This document shows positions 32,916-45,137 of a stretch of 64,000 nt of DNA, piece after piece (the stretch's first letter is position 1; the number at the start of each line of letters is the position of its first letter). The notes beneath the pieces are model-generated. The model saw only the letters and a program-made list of their open reading frames with translations. It was not told the DNA's origin and made no database searches. Position numbers and translations under genes: made by a program. The DNA lies in contig JBAIZL010000001.1 in assembly GCA_036971475.1 (NCBI GenBank), forward strand, positions 209,035,841 to 209,099,840, given 5' to 3'. Origin of the DNA: Prosapia bicincta. Taxonomy: Eukaryota > Arthropoda > Insecta > Hemiptera > Cercopidae.

Positions 32916-34835
32916 GTGAATTCAAGATGATTACATCAAGAAACTTTAATTATTTTAATCAAAACGTATAATAAAAATATATAATTTGTAATACCGTTAT
33001 AAGTTAAGTAAATCAAATTAGACCTATATATAATAGACGTAATTCATCTTTTAATCGTATTTAGATTAATGTCACCTTTGAATTACTTTGGGCATGAGAT
33101 TTCCACAACCTCCATGAAAAGAAGTATTTTTGTCTAGGGCACTCCATACCATGTTCAAGTTGAGATATGACTTGCAAATATATGTTAGAGACTGTAATGC
33201 CGCGCAGAACATGTTTTTTAACTATGCCACTGCAGACGGACGTAATGAAACTGGCTTCACATATTCATTAAGCATGATAACGTTGACAGAGTTGTTACAC
33301 GTTCAACAATTTATCACGTGTTCTTTACTGTTACAAAAGTTCCTGCTGAAACCCAGCTTATGAGTGTCACACATTGATGGATGTGGTAAAACTGTACAAT
33401 CCCTGATGTCATGAATGTGATGACTTTCAAGCCCACCGATGATTTGGACTCATGAAAAATCTAATACGATTCCAGATGTTCATTCGTAAGCACATTACTC
33501 TCAGAGGTCAGTGAGTGTTTCGTTGCCTTTTACGGAAAAGGAAAACGTACTTCTGTAAAGCAAGACAGAAGACAACGAACAGAAACTTTCGATATTTCGA
33601 AGGACTTGTAAGGTTGGAATTAACAAAAATAGGGTTTACTCTTGGTAAATAACCACCTTATAGCATACATTAAAAGGGAGAAAATATATTGTAGATTGAA
33701 AATAAAGGGATAGTACTTTCCCTTTTACCTCAGGTAGGTAATAACATTAACGATATTATATTTTACTTGTTGTTCATCCAGTTGCTGAGAATAAGATTCC
33801 ATTTCCTAAACAGATATGAAAATTACCCTAGGCTCTTCAAGGACTCATGCCTCTAATGACTCCATAAGGTCATATTGAGTTCTCTGACTTTAAAACCAGG
33901 TAGAGATGGCCACTGTGTAAGACAGACGTCAGTTCAAGTCACGGCAAATGTTTGAATCTATTGGAAGATCCCTCAACCTTTCCAATGGTTCTCAGGGTCT
34001 ACTAGCATTATTGTAGGTGTTGTCCGGACTATAAGAGGAAAATACTTCAAGGAAGATTAAACATGCAAACGTAAGAGTCGATACTCTAAATATTTAAAGG
34101 GTTGTATGAAGTTTCCTGCAAGACAAAAGCATATTTGAGATGTGATGTTTAGATCAACAGAGTTGTATAAACATAAGAACAGTCCGTAAACTCTTAAAGT
34201 CCGTAGCTCAAGTTACCCTGAAGGCTTTTATTTTATATGCCACAAATATATAGCGCTAATTATGTCTTTCCAACTGAAGATGACATGATGTCCTACTTTA
34301 CATTTTTGTTTCGACAGGATGAAGCGATTGACTTCATTGAAGAGTACCTACTTTCTGTTGGCCGCGCATGATATTGGACATTCTTTATTCTGATTTTTAA
34401 GTTTCTTTTATGTTTAGATATTAGTATTGAAGTTGTTTTGGAATTTCTAAAACTGTACGGATATTCTTTAGATATTAGGACAAAGAATAAATGTACGTCA
34501 ATATATTCCTATTGGGATGAGAATAGTGAAGATGGAAGATTAAGGAGAGCTCGTTACTAAAACCGTCAATTTTATGAAAGACCGAAACTATGAAACCTTG
34601 AAGGTAATTGAAGTGTTTAAAATAAGAAGATATGGTGGTATACAATTCCTTAATATTTATCTGGTTTATATACATTATATGGTTTTTCACGTTGGTTTGA
34701 AAAAATTGTAATACGTAAAAGGTAGTCACTTATTGATAACAAATATTTCTTTTTTATTACCTAGTCTTCAGAAACATCTAAAACAAGTTTTGATTGCTTT
34801 ATTAGTAGATTTTATAAAGCTACTAAAGTCAAACT
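32916..34835. other. Repeat B1: no recognised gene
   Basis: Matches 49705-51636. Short frames at 33130-33363 (77 codons) and around 34370-34560 are conserved between the two copies simply because the copies are young. They show no domain. B1 lacks about 30 bases present in B2 near 51166-51196, which breaks the second frame here. Confidence 0.5.
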
Positions 34836-35570
34836 CCTTAAATCCGAACCCCAGAAATCCGAAGCCCCGAGAATCCGAACATGATTCGATGAAAACTAAA
34901 TTTTAAAAAAGTATCTAAAATTTAATGAAGTATCTACTGAAAGTTTGCTACTTACGTAAAACAGGACTGACACTTGAAATATATTGGATTTGACACTGCA
35001 AAAACATGATATAATACGAAGGCCTATACTGTACTACTGTATCACTTCATTAACATAGATTTTATTGATAGTAAAATAAAAATAAACATACAAACACTTA
35101 CCTATATGTTTTACTTTAAAATAAAAGACAAATACTTAACTATATTTTTCCTCTTTAGAAGATTCCTCACTAGAAGCAAGACTTTTAGAGGGAAGGGCTT
35201 TAAAATTCAATCCAGTCTCGTCCGCATTATACGCTTGCTGGGGTGAGTAATTTTCAGAGAAAGTCAAATCTATGAATTCGTCTAAATATTCTTTTGCAGC
35301 AAGATTTACAGCTGATATCATCTCCCCACTTACCCTTAGTTGTCTAATTCCATGCCTTCTCTTCCATCTAGCCAACCATCCAAGCAGTAAATTACAAATC
35401 ACCGTTCATTAATTTGTTTGACTGTAATAGCTTTTCTTGTGTTAATGGGCCACTAATAGGAACTCCTTTCTGTCTCTCTAGTGTAAATCATAAAAATACA
35501 GCTTCGTCAATTTCTTCATTCACAGAAACTTTCGCGTGATGATGTTGTTCCAAAGACTTTTCACTTGTAG
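34836..35570 (-). pseudogene. Tigger/pogo-like (CENP-B/Jerky family) transposase relic, B1 copy
   Basis: Minus strand. The helix-turn-helix DNA-binding part reads VFL then FTLERQKGVPISGPLTQEKL (about 35500-35430). After a one-base shift near 35400 it continues GWLARWKRRHGIRQLRVSGE (about 35385-35325) and reaches the first catalytic block YNADETGLNFKALPSKSLAS (about 35235-35175). Asp in NADETG is the first D of the DDE/DDD transposase core; the rest of the core is missing. To the left, 34838-34885 repeats AATCCGAA several times, as in Tigger-type terminal repeats. It is a truncated, frameshifted relic, nearly identical to the copy in B2. Confidence 0.75.
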
Positions 35571-37181
35571 CACTTATTATAAAAACATCGTACTAGCTCA
35601 CTCAACCCGAAGCTCTCAAAAATGCAACGATTTTTATCGTGTGCTTTCAGATTAAAACCTTGATTGATTTATGTTCTCTGACGTAAAAAATGTACAAGTA
35701 ATAAAGTACGGTGCGTATGGTTTTGATTGGCCGTCGATATATTAGAAGTGCTGCCAATTACGTCACAGTGTTTGCGTTGGAGAGATTAATGCTGGGATTG
35801 GAGTGACGGGAAGAGAGTTTAGTGATAAATTACAGACAAAGCTGCATCAGCGCTGGAGTGTGGATTCCATTGTCGACGGGAAACTAATCGAGATGCAACG
35901 TCAAAGACTGTGCGCAGCTTTGTTACAATGATAGTGCAATCCTTTTCCACGGCGCGGTCCATTTATCACAATTATTCAAGCAATTGTTATTTCACTCTTT
36001 CAATATTACATTTCATTTGCCGTTGGTGGTTTTGGTGGCGACGTATAAATACAAGGAATTCTACTTTTTGAAATGATAACTTCTTTACGCATTGTGAACA
36101 AAATATGAGATTAAATCATTGCTTTTGCGTCATACTATTTCTACTACAAATACCTATCAACATATGATTTCATGTAACAGCTGATTTTTTGTTTTAGGTT
36201 ATGTTGTAAAAAAATGCCGTTCTGCACGTATATTATTGTTAATTAGTTTCGATCAGTTGATAAATATATTAATTTATTTAAATTTTGATAAAATACTTCT
36301 CAATAAAAATTTCTACAAATTCTTTAAACCATTTCTCAATAAAAATAATTCAATATAACGATAATAATAAGTTATGTATTTTTATTGCAATTTTTTAAAA
36401 GGAAACATCTTTAGATCCATCTTATACCTTCAAAGAATCATTTTGAATTGTTGTTAAAAACATTTGTATTTAGTAATGTTTTTGTTACTCACATTATTTT
36501 ATTATTAACTACAATAAATATTAGTCTTTATTAAATACATTTGTCACATAAAAATTGAATAAAAAATGTATAAACTCATATTTTTGGCGATTTTTGTTTA
36601 AAACGCTTGCAAAACTATTAGCTATATTTTGTTAACACTTCTGTCGGGACTCCCTCGAGTGCCAGGACCAATTTTTTTAACGAAAAATACTTTCATTTAC
36701 TGGTAAGTATTTATTATTAATTCAAAAACATTTGTTTTATGGACATGTAATAAAGTTCAACCTAGATGAAACGTATATTTTCTGCATCAGTAATACTGAC
36801 CCAGTCTATTGTTGACTGTTTTAGTTTCAAAAAGAACAGGCAGTTTCCACGATAAAATAAGGTCGCCATCTTTTTTTAGTATAGACTTCTTGTAATCCGT
36901 CCTCACTACTATACCATTTCAGCTTTCTCCTAGCATTAAGAAGGCGATCAGGGTAACGGCTATATCATACAGGCGAAGGTGATCAGGTGATAGTACAGAC
37001 TATATCAAAACCAGGAGCGCTCTTTTCTCTATATATCTCTTCCCCTCCTCTTTTACTTCACTCCATTTATTTACGTTATTATACACATACTACACTCTAA
37101 TGTCACAACATCCGTACTACACACATGTGCAAAAATGTAAATGTCAGTCAGCCAGTCCCAAACTTAATTAATAAACGTTGT
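35571..37181. other. End of repeat B1, no gene seen
   Basis: Matches 52371-54014. A stretch of more balanced composition at about 35700-36060 has no long open frame. The block ends with a poly-C run (37182-37194) and CAGCCTAAAATCCGGA, which marks the duplication boundary. Confidence 0.55.
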
Positions 37182-37210
37182 CCCCCCCCCCCCCAGCCTA
37201 AAATCCGGAT

Positions 37211-38871
37211 TAGCAACCATTGACATTCCATTGCTAATTAGATTCATAAAAACTAAACGAAATATAATGAAATGAACAAAATTAATACATAAATTACAAG
37301 TTGTTATTTTATATACTACTGAATAAAAACTAAAACATATTAGTTGGCAAAAACTCGCTCCCCTGTAAACTATCATCCTAGTTACAGGTAAATTGTTCGC
37401 AGGAAACTCCTAAGGCTTTTGTAAGGAATTCATTAAAACTCCTGTAGCAATAAATTCAAACTTTTAGCAATATCGCTTCGCCCGAAGAGTTCTTTCTTTG
37501 TACTTCGACAAGCTAGGATATTTATGTGTTAACTGTATCTTTGAAAGAAAGGCATGGGACGTTCTTGTGAGTTTGCTTCTCTCTTTATGCAGTATATTAA
37601 ATGCTGGAAGCGTTTGTGAATCGATATTAAACATATTTCAGGACCCCTCGTCACTGTGTATTTTCGGCTTTACATTAGGGAGTAATTTTCCCTGTCGACG
37701 TACTCAAACAGGTAGGATAATTTCGTTGTCATAGTAACCCCGCTTCTCTTGATGGAATACTCACAAAGGTTTATTTTAATAAATTATAAAACATTTTCTG
37801 TAATATCTTATTATAATTAAAATATTCTCAGCTACAAAGTTTTTGGTCAACTCTTGTTTACTGCTTCCTGCTGATTAAGAGCTGGTCATGAGTATTGTCC
37901 GATCAGGAAGCCCTCAAGATATTTACCCGCATTAAGAACACAAAGAATAATGCCGAATACAAGGATATATTTCGCATTCCTTTAGTTTGATTGTCTGAAG
38001 TTTGTGATATAAACATAGCTCATCGTTCTTTGTTTTAGCCGAACTATTTGTGACTACATATAAAAGAGATAATATATTTTTGTTTTGAGAGATCTAAAAT
38101 CGGTATTCTGCATTGTTGGAAGAAATGTACATCAGTAAAAATATCCCAATTTAAAAAATTGGGCATAAAATAATAAGATATTCAATTATTTATCTAAGGA
38201 GTGTGGATTATATAAACATACAATACAACCTTGAAACTACCGATATTCTATGATGTCTTGTCACGGAAATGTATCTAGAAGAGTTAAGTTAAGGAAATTG
38301 TAAAGTATTGTTAGTTCATTATGTGTAGAAATTTAAAAGTACGACGAGAAATGAAATACACAGATACTAAAGAAAATAGGGTAGTAAGGTAATTATTGTG
38401 TAAAAGTGCAGTGAACAGTTAACCGGACAACGATTTTAGTCAGCTCCAGGAACGCAACAATAAGTACAATCTTTCTTATACTAGATTCGGCCAACAGAGA
38501 CGTAAGAGTTAGTAAATTCAGATCCAAATTAAATTCATTGTCTTCATTAAATAATAATATAGTTTTTTCACCACTTTGAACTCAATAGGAGATTACGTAA
38601 TAACGGCAAGAGAAAGAGCAATCTAACAGTGAATTTATTAAACTTAATTTATTAAAACCTTATAGCCTCAAGATTCTAACTTTTTAGTAACCGTAGTATT
38701 AGCTATGCAATCAATCTTCGTCACTGCATCATAAGTATTAATGAAATTTGGTATAGTTGTAATATTTTGATGTCAGATGAATAAATATTGGTGATATATC
38801 CCTCTCGAAACATAAACAAAGACAGACCTACTCACACACACAACCCCCCCCCCACACACACAATACACATA

Positions 38872-38876
<5 letters not shown>
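37211..38876. other. Repeat A2, non-coding
   Basis: Matches A1 (16316-18144) except 38315-38496, which replaces 17427-17769. No gene is seen. Confidence 0.6.
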
Positions 38877-38928
<52 letters not shown>

Positions 38929-39061
38929 ATATATTAAAAATATTTCAAAACAAGAATACTTTTAATGAATATATTTATGAATATATTCATTAAAAGTATT
39001 CTTGTTTTGAAATATTTTTAATATATTAACTATATTACAAGAAAACTTATCACCATATTTC

Positions 39062-39112
<51 letters not shown>
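38877..39112. repeat. (TA)n arrays flanking a 49-bp perfect palindrome
   Basis: TA runs at 38877-38925 and 39062-39112. Between them, 38926-38974 and 38981-39029 are exact reverse complements with a 6-base spacer TTATGA. The arm contains CAAAACAAGAATACTTTT, the terminus of the MITE-like element at 20103-20345. Confidence 0.9.
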
Positions 39113-39114
<2 letters not shown>

Positions 39115-39963
39115 TAATATATATAAATGTAAATTTTATATATATAAAAAAATATATATATATATTTATCTAAGTAAAAAAGCCATAAAGTTTGTTGTCG
39201 CCTGTAATTGATGTGAGAAGGTGTGTGAACTATCGATAGGATTAGGGTAGGGACATAAAACTTGCTTGATCTGGAGTTGGGGGAGAATTATTGCCCACTA
39301 GTGTATAGCTGCATCCCTAAGGTAGAGAAAACTTTATCGGGGTCACAGGGAAACGCTTACCTACTTCAAGATCAGGATATGGAAGAATAATTAACTAGAA
39401 GTTAGGATGCGTCATGAATCTGTTCATATATATCTGAAACGAGAAGAGTAAACCAGCAGGAAAATTATATTGACTATAAATTGTTCTATTGTTTTGGGTG
39501 TAATTTATAATTTTGTGAATGCTGGTACTACAAATTAGCAAAAAACCTTCACTAATTTGGCTTAGTGAAAATGTATGCAGAAAATTTAAACATTTTATAT
39601 TCTTGCTTACCATATATGGTAGTATATATATACATATATTACAACAACTTTTATTATAATTATCATTTATTTTTAATGTTATTTATTTACCTTACCTATC
39701 TAATGTCACACCTTCAGGTTTATAAAGAATTAACAATCTTATAATTTTTAAACATCACTTGCATTTATTTTTTTACACATTATACCAAGTTTATATTAAA
39801 TATTTTGCAGTGACAGGATTGATATCTTAACTAACATTACAATGATAAAGGTGAACTTTGAGGCTTTAGAATTCTAATAAAATAACGTAACAAAGTTAAT
39901 AAATGCAGTATTAAAATTTTGTAGTTGCTCTCGGGTCATAAAGAGTCTGCCAATCCTATCAGT

Positions 39964-39964
<1 letters not shown>
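39113..39964. other. Repeat A2 continued, no gene seen
   Basis: Matches 18207-19081 of A1 to 39937, with a single copy of the 272-base unit that is doubled in A1. Homology ends at ..TCGGGTC (39937). Confidence 0.6.
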
Positions 39965-40043
<79 letters not shown>

Positions 40044-40096
40044 AAAACTTGTTTGTATGTAAATATACAAGGTTGTATGTTATTGACAAACAAGTT

Positions 40097-40148
<52 letters not shown>
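39965..40148. repeat. Two (TA)n arrays separated by a small hairpin
   Basis: TA runs at 39965-40037 and 40099-40148. Between them, inverted segments share AACTTGTTTGT and ACAAACAAGTT (about 40047-40096). It could be a tiny foldback insertion in a TA tract. Confidence 0.85.
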
Positions 40149-40150
<2 letters not shown>

Positions 40151-40318
40151 AAACAAGAAACTAACATAATGTACTATGATTTAAAAAAGTAAAAAATATA
40201 AATGTTAGCACGCTTTTTCTTGACTTGACTAAATGATATAAAACTAGTTTTCCAAAATGACGGTGGAATTGGTTTTCTATCACTTAGACAGTAAATAACC
40301 TAGCTAAAGTGTGATGTA

Positions 40319-41632
40319 CGAGGGTAAGTCAAATATTATCCGCAATATTTGGGTATATTTTTTGTTTACGTTGGCAGTACTGTCCTTTTGCGTTGATGAC
40401 GCATGCTTTGTTTATTCGTTGTTATGTCTATGCACGTTACAAGCTGCTAGGTTAGTTTCGTTATCGCTGCCGTGCTGTTAATAATGGCCGCTCCACTTTC
40501 TATTTGCAACAAAGAAGAGCAACGTTCAGTGATCCGTTTTTTGTGGTCGGAAGGTGTATCAGGGGCCGAAATTCATCGAAGACTTTTGGTACAGTACGGG
40601 AACATTTGTTTGCCACAACGGAGTGTCTATGAATGGATTGAAAAATTCAAAAATGGTCGCACAAGTGTTACGCAAAATGAAGGAGCTGGACGACCAGTTA
40701 CCGCCATAAACGAGGAAAACATTGAGCGTTCACGTGAAATGATTCTCTCAGACAGACGGATAACTGTTGACGACGTGGCAAATCGTCTGCAAATTAGCCA
40801 CGGTTCTGCCTACGAAATCATTTACAGCAGACTTGGGTTTCATAAAGTTTGTGCAAGATGGGTTCCAAAACAACTGACACAGTTGCATAAACAAACGCGC
40901 TTGGACGTGTGCAAAAAACATTTGGATCGCTATGTTAACGAACGGGACAACTTCTTAGACAGGATCGTTACTGGTGACGAAACATGGATCCATCATTACG
41001 AGCCGGAGAGTAAACGGCAGAGTATGGAATGGAAACATCCAAATTCGCCGTGCAAGAAAAAATTCAAAACCCAACCGTCCGCAGGAAAACTTATGCTTAC
41101 GGTTTTTTGGGACTCACAAGGTCCAATACTGGAACATTATCAGGAAAGGGGCACAACAATAAACAGTGTACGTCACAGTGAGATGCTTACTGCTAAGCTG
41201 AAGCCTGCAATTCGTAGCAAACGCCGAGGACTGCTGTCAAAAGGCGTTGTGTTGTTGCACGACAATGCCCGTCCGCATACAGCTGCCCACACTGCAGAAA
41301 CGCTTCAGAAACTCAATTTTGAAGTATTGGATCATCCTCCATATAGTCCCGATCTCGCTCCATCTGATTTTTACTTGTTTGGTCCACTCAAAGAGGCAAT
41401 TAGGGGCCGTCGATTTACGACAGACGAAGCATTGAAAGAAGCGGTGCATTCCTGGCTCGCATCTCAACCCAAAACCTTCTTCCACGAGGGCATCAGGAAA
41501 CTTGAACAACGTTGGACCAAGTGCGTTGAAAAGCAAGGGGACTATGTCGAAAAATGATGTACTTGTAAGTTTCCTATTTGATTTCAATAAAATTTTATAA
41601 CTATATTGCGGATAATTATTGACTTACCCTCG
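40319..41632 (+). mobile_element. Complete mariner transposon (1,314 bp)
   Basis: Terminal inverted repeats of 30 bases (40319-40348 and 41603-41632) begin CGAGGGTAAGTCAA and match at 28 of 30 positions. TA lies on both sides (40317-40318 and 41633-41634), the standard mariner target duplication. One uninterrupted transposase gene fills the interior. It lies in the A-B interval of unit 2 and has no counterpart in unit 1. Confidence 0.95.
40484..41557 (+). CDS. Mariner transposase, apparently intact
   Basis: 357 residues, within the usual 330-360 range. It binds the terminal repeats and cuts and pastes the element at TA sites in the nucleus. Residues about 10-110 form the paired-type helix-turn-helix region (RSVIRFLWSEG...RSVYEWIEKFKNGR) with GAGRP as the linker motif. 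WVPKQL (residues 126-131) is the variant of the mariner WVPHEL motif. The catalytic triad is complete: Asp165 in TGDETW, Asp260 in HDNARPH and Asp295 in PSDFYLFG, with 34 residues between the last two (D34D). YSPDLAPSDF is conserved. I chose ATG 40484 (MAAPLSICN) over 40472 (MLLIMAAP) because mariner proteins usually begin close to the helix-turn-helix. No stop or frameshift is visible, so this copy may be recently active. Confidence 0.93.
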   Translation: MAAPLSICNKEEQRSVIRFLWSEGVSGAEIHRRLLVQYGNICLPQRSVYEWIEKFKNGRTSVTQNEGAGRPVTAINEENIERSREMILSDRRITVDDVANRLQISHGSAYEIIYSRLGFHKVCARWVPKQLTQLHKQTRLDVCKKHLDRYVNERDNFLDRIVTGDETWIHHYEPESKRQSMEWKHPNSPCKKKFKTQPSAGKLMLTVFWDSQGPILEHYQERGTTINSVRHSEMLTAKLKPAIRSKRRGLLSKGVVLLHDNARPHTAAHTAETLQKLNFEVLDHPPYSPDLAPSDFYLFGPLKEAIRGRRFTTDEALKEAVHSWLASQPKTFFHEGIRKLEQRWTKCVEKQGDYVEK

Positions 41633-41634
41633 TA

Positions 41635-42518
41635 ATCAAGGAGGCTATAATCGTACTTTATACGGGAAATAATATGATTCTCCCAAACGCAGTTATATTT
41701 GGAGTAACGCAGTTATATTCGCATGTGTGGCAAATTTCACCTTAGTGTCACTGGGTGTATCTGTGACACCCACTCAAAGGATATGGTATTGTTATTGGAA
41801 GTCCTGTATGTTTGACAACTATCTTCCAATAGGCTCATGATCTTTTCTAGGATCCACACCGATCCTAAACACTTGAACCACAGCAGTTGTGTTTTAACTG
41901 ATTACTCCACGAACACTCCACCATAGATTAAAAATAATCTTACAACTATTCCATCTAGGTTTTAATATCTTACACATATTGCTATTTACTTTAGACTAAA
42001 AACGTTTTAAAATTATATCTTAGAAATGTGTAAGTGTCGAGTTTATATTAGGAAAAATCTTCGAAAAAATTGTTTTAATGCAAAATAAGCAAGTGCTACT
42101 TAGACAATTCCGCCCGTATATTTTTCGTAAATGTGTATATGTGTACTACTCTAAGGGTAGCGAGTAGCACTATAATTCACCCCTGTTACGATGAGGATTA
42201 CTACACATAAATTGCGCTTCCCTCGCCATTCCTTAATTTTCTACTGCTTCAGACGTACTGGATCGATATATTCTTTCCATAGTCCTACGTACTCTCCCAT
42301 AAATTTACTTTAATCTACTTTACCCTGGTTCATTTTCTGACAAGGGAATTCAACGGTATACATCTCTATATGATTGCGACAGAACGAAAAGATCTTTTTT
42401 ATAGGAAAAACAATCAATTATTTTAGAAACTCATAATTGTTATATAGCAGTGTATAGGTGAACTCTTGTCTCGTGGAGCGGTTATGCGCCTCTCTTCACC
42501 CCGATGAATAGCCTTTGT
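41635..42518. other. No gene seen
   Basis: Single-copy-looking interval between the mariner and repeat B2. A 14-base direct repeat (AACGCAGTTATATT) occurs twice near 41690-41720. Nothing else is recognisable. Confidence 0.5.
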
Positions 42519-43672
42519 TTAAATTAGGGATGCAACCCTTCACTTGTGAACTATGTTCACCCTTTCTTTCCCAACCAAGGATGTTTGATAATCTTCGTCC
42601 TAAACCTACTTTTGTTCTAGCCCTCATCAGACGGTAGCTGGTCTTGTATAGTGTAAGATTTAAAATACAAAGCCCCTGTGCGCCCGCACACGCCCACACA
42701 CACTTACATACACAGATCTGAGACATGAATGTATAGGTTAAATTTTATAAGCTAACACTTGCGAGTTGCAGGCCTTGGTGAAAGGCAGAGGACAAAGGGA
42801 GGGTGGAGATGCTAACAAGTCATTTTCAAAAACATCGACCCTTGGAATTCTGCTGACTCATAGGGTTGACTTATTATTTTGTTGCTAATAAGTACTTTTT
42901 AATGTATAGTGAAAATAACAACAACCGTAAATAGGGCGTATAAGGAAGCGTGCTAATAGGGTTGACGCATAGGCAGCTATTTAGGGTTTCGGTGAGGGAT
43001 AACAACAGCGCCTGATGTTTTACAGACGACTACTACACAATTTATATCTAAGAGCCAAGCGCCAGTTTATAAAATGTTACTTGTACTGTTTTTCCAATTT
43101 AAAGGAAAGTATAAATTTCTTTAAATCTTCTTAATAATTTTAACAAATTAATACCAAAATTATTCAATGTTGAAATAAGTAGAGCAAAGATTATTCTAGG
43201 TGTAATCTGTCTCCTAGGTATAACAAAGGTCAAATATGAGCAAAACGTGACGAGGTCAACCTCAATGTAAAATACGTATTACGCAAGCCGAGATTATAAG
43301 ACATTTGAAATTATTACATTATAAGAAATAAATAAATATATTAGGCAATGTTATATAAGAAACTTTAAATAAACAAAGCAATATCTGTTTGAGTTATTGA
43401 AATATAATTAAATCAGTAATCCAAATTCCTGTAAAACCAAATTATAAAACTTATTGTAGTTTAACCAACCTCATACATTATATTAATGTAATACGGTTTC
43501 GATAGATTGGTACACTATTATGGAAGAATTCAGCCTTGTAACCTCTTTAAATACTTCAGGTAGCATATTGAAACGGCATTTTTTTTTATAAGTCTATATT
43601 TCACCTAGAGATTCTACTCAACAGTTCACATATGCCTGTAGTTAAACAGGTAATGTAAGGTAGTATCATGTC

Positions 43673-43718
43673 GACCCTGTCTTACAGGTTGTTTCGTCAC
43701 TAAGCTGGTCATCGTCAG
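43673..43718 (-). ncRNA. Hammerhead-ribozyme-like remnant (copy in B2)
   Basis: Same arrangement as the B1 copy: minus-strand CTGACGA, GAAA, a 5-bp hairpin and GTC. All core pieces are conserved between the two copies, but stem II is equally poor. Confidence 0.35.
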
Positions 43719-43923
43719 GAGGCAAGGTGAATGAATGTATAAGAAGCGTTTTCAGCTGGTGGTATTCAGGTGTGAAGTATGGGACTCAAACATCGTTATT
43801 TTACACTGCTTTTATAGAAACCATTAGTTTTTAAAACACGCATACACTTATCTACTCATTAATATCGGATAGGCAGGAACAAAATAAATAAAGGACGGGA
43901 TTAATACAATAGGTTAGTCGTGG

Positions 43924-44095
43924 AAATACACACACGCGCGCACACACACACACTCGTCTCTCTCTCACACACACACACACACACATTCTTTTTCTCTCTC
44001 TCTCACACACACACACACACACTTTTTCTCTCTCTCTCACACACATACACACACTCTCTCTCTCTCTCTCTCTATCTATCTCTCTCTCTCACACA

Positions 44096-44169
<74 letters not shown>

Positions 44170-44178
44170 CATACACTT

Positions 44179-44209
<31 letters not shown>

Positions 44210-44218
44210 CACACACAC
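43924..44218. repeat. (CA)n/(CT)n compound microsatellite, B2
   Basis: Shorter allele of the tract at 26347-26770, continuous with CGAACATTAACTTTTG. Confidence 0.95.
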
Positions 44219-45005
44219 GAACATTAACTTTTGTTACAATTGCATTTATGTTATTAGGGTTCATTAAAACTCCTATTTTTTCTAGTGCACTGGAACGTAT
44301 TTCCGCGTAATCCGATTTTTCTGTAATCCGAGGGGTCTCCTTCCCAGCTACCTTGAATTATCGAACCTCTACTTTATAACCATTATGAAGTTAGGTTTCC
44401 TGGCAAAACCTTTGCAGCTGCGTTCTCCAGTTACAACCACACCGACGTTATGAAACTTTGAATCACGCTGTCTAGTTATCGACTACCTTTGGTACTTCAC
44501 TTTCTGGGACTTCCTACTTACATGCAAATTAAGTGTCAACCCCTCGTCATATTATGGCTGGTGATCACAAGCTTTGAATAAAACATCTCTGTAGCTGAAA
44601 CATAAGCCTATTTCCAGAGGGAAGGGGTGGTTTCGGATGTGCAATAATTTACAAGGGAAACATATTAGTAGGGCTATTTCCAACACAAGGGATATAAGGA
44701 GTAGAAACAAACTTCAACCTCCTATGACCATAGATGTTTTTTAGCTGGGTTTGGTTAGTTTTAAACACAATAATCAAAGTATAAAATATGATTTAATCTA
44801 GAATTAACGTAAAATTGTTTACTTAAAGTTATTCCGTGCTTTACATGCCTTTAAAATGACTGAAATTATATTAGGCCTATTATGATTTTTTTTCTATTGT
44901 GGCATATAAAAAATAAATTTTTATATATACTGTACACAAATACTAATTACACAGTGAGAGCACAAAGTATTTCAAACATATTATATAACTGCATTTTATT
45001 ATTGT

Positions 45006-45137
45006 TGTTAAATATTTTGCCATATAACGGCAACATTGATTTCCGGAGGACCTTAAATAATTAAATGAATGGAAGTTGACGTTTTGTACATACCTCACTG
45101 GGCGAAGTAGCACCACTTGTCGGACAGTTATTCGGGT
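45006..45137 (-). repeat. Truncated 3' LTR of the BEL/Pao element
   Basis: Matches 47821-47952 with one mismatch near 45111. It joins directly to the gag-pro reading frame, whose last codons and stop lie in LTR sequence. Confidence 0.9.

Larger units (their letters stand above)
42519..45005. other. Start of repeat B2, non-coding
   Basis: Matches 24955-26346 and 30645-31456 of B1 without the 3.87-kb insertion. It therefore serves as the empty site for that insertion. Confidence 0.65.

Noticed and set aside
40974..41587. Other frames within the mariner (40974-41162, 41247-41435 plus; 41237-41587 minus)
   Set aside because: They are shadows of the transposase reading frame.
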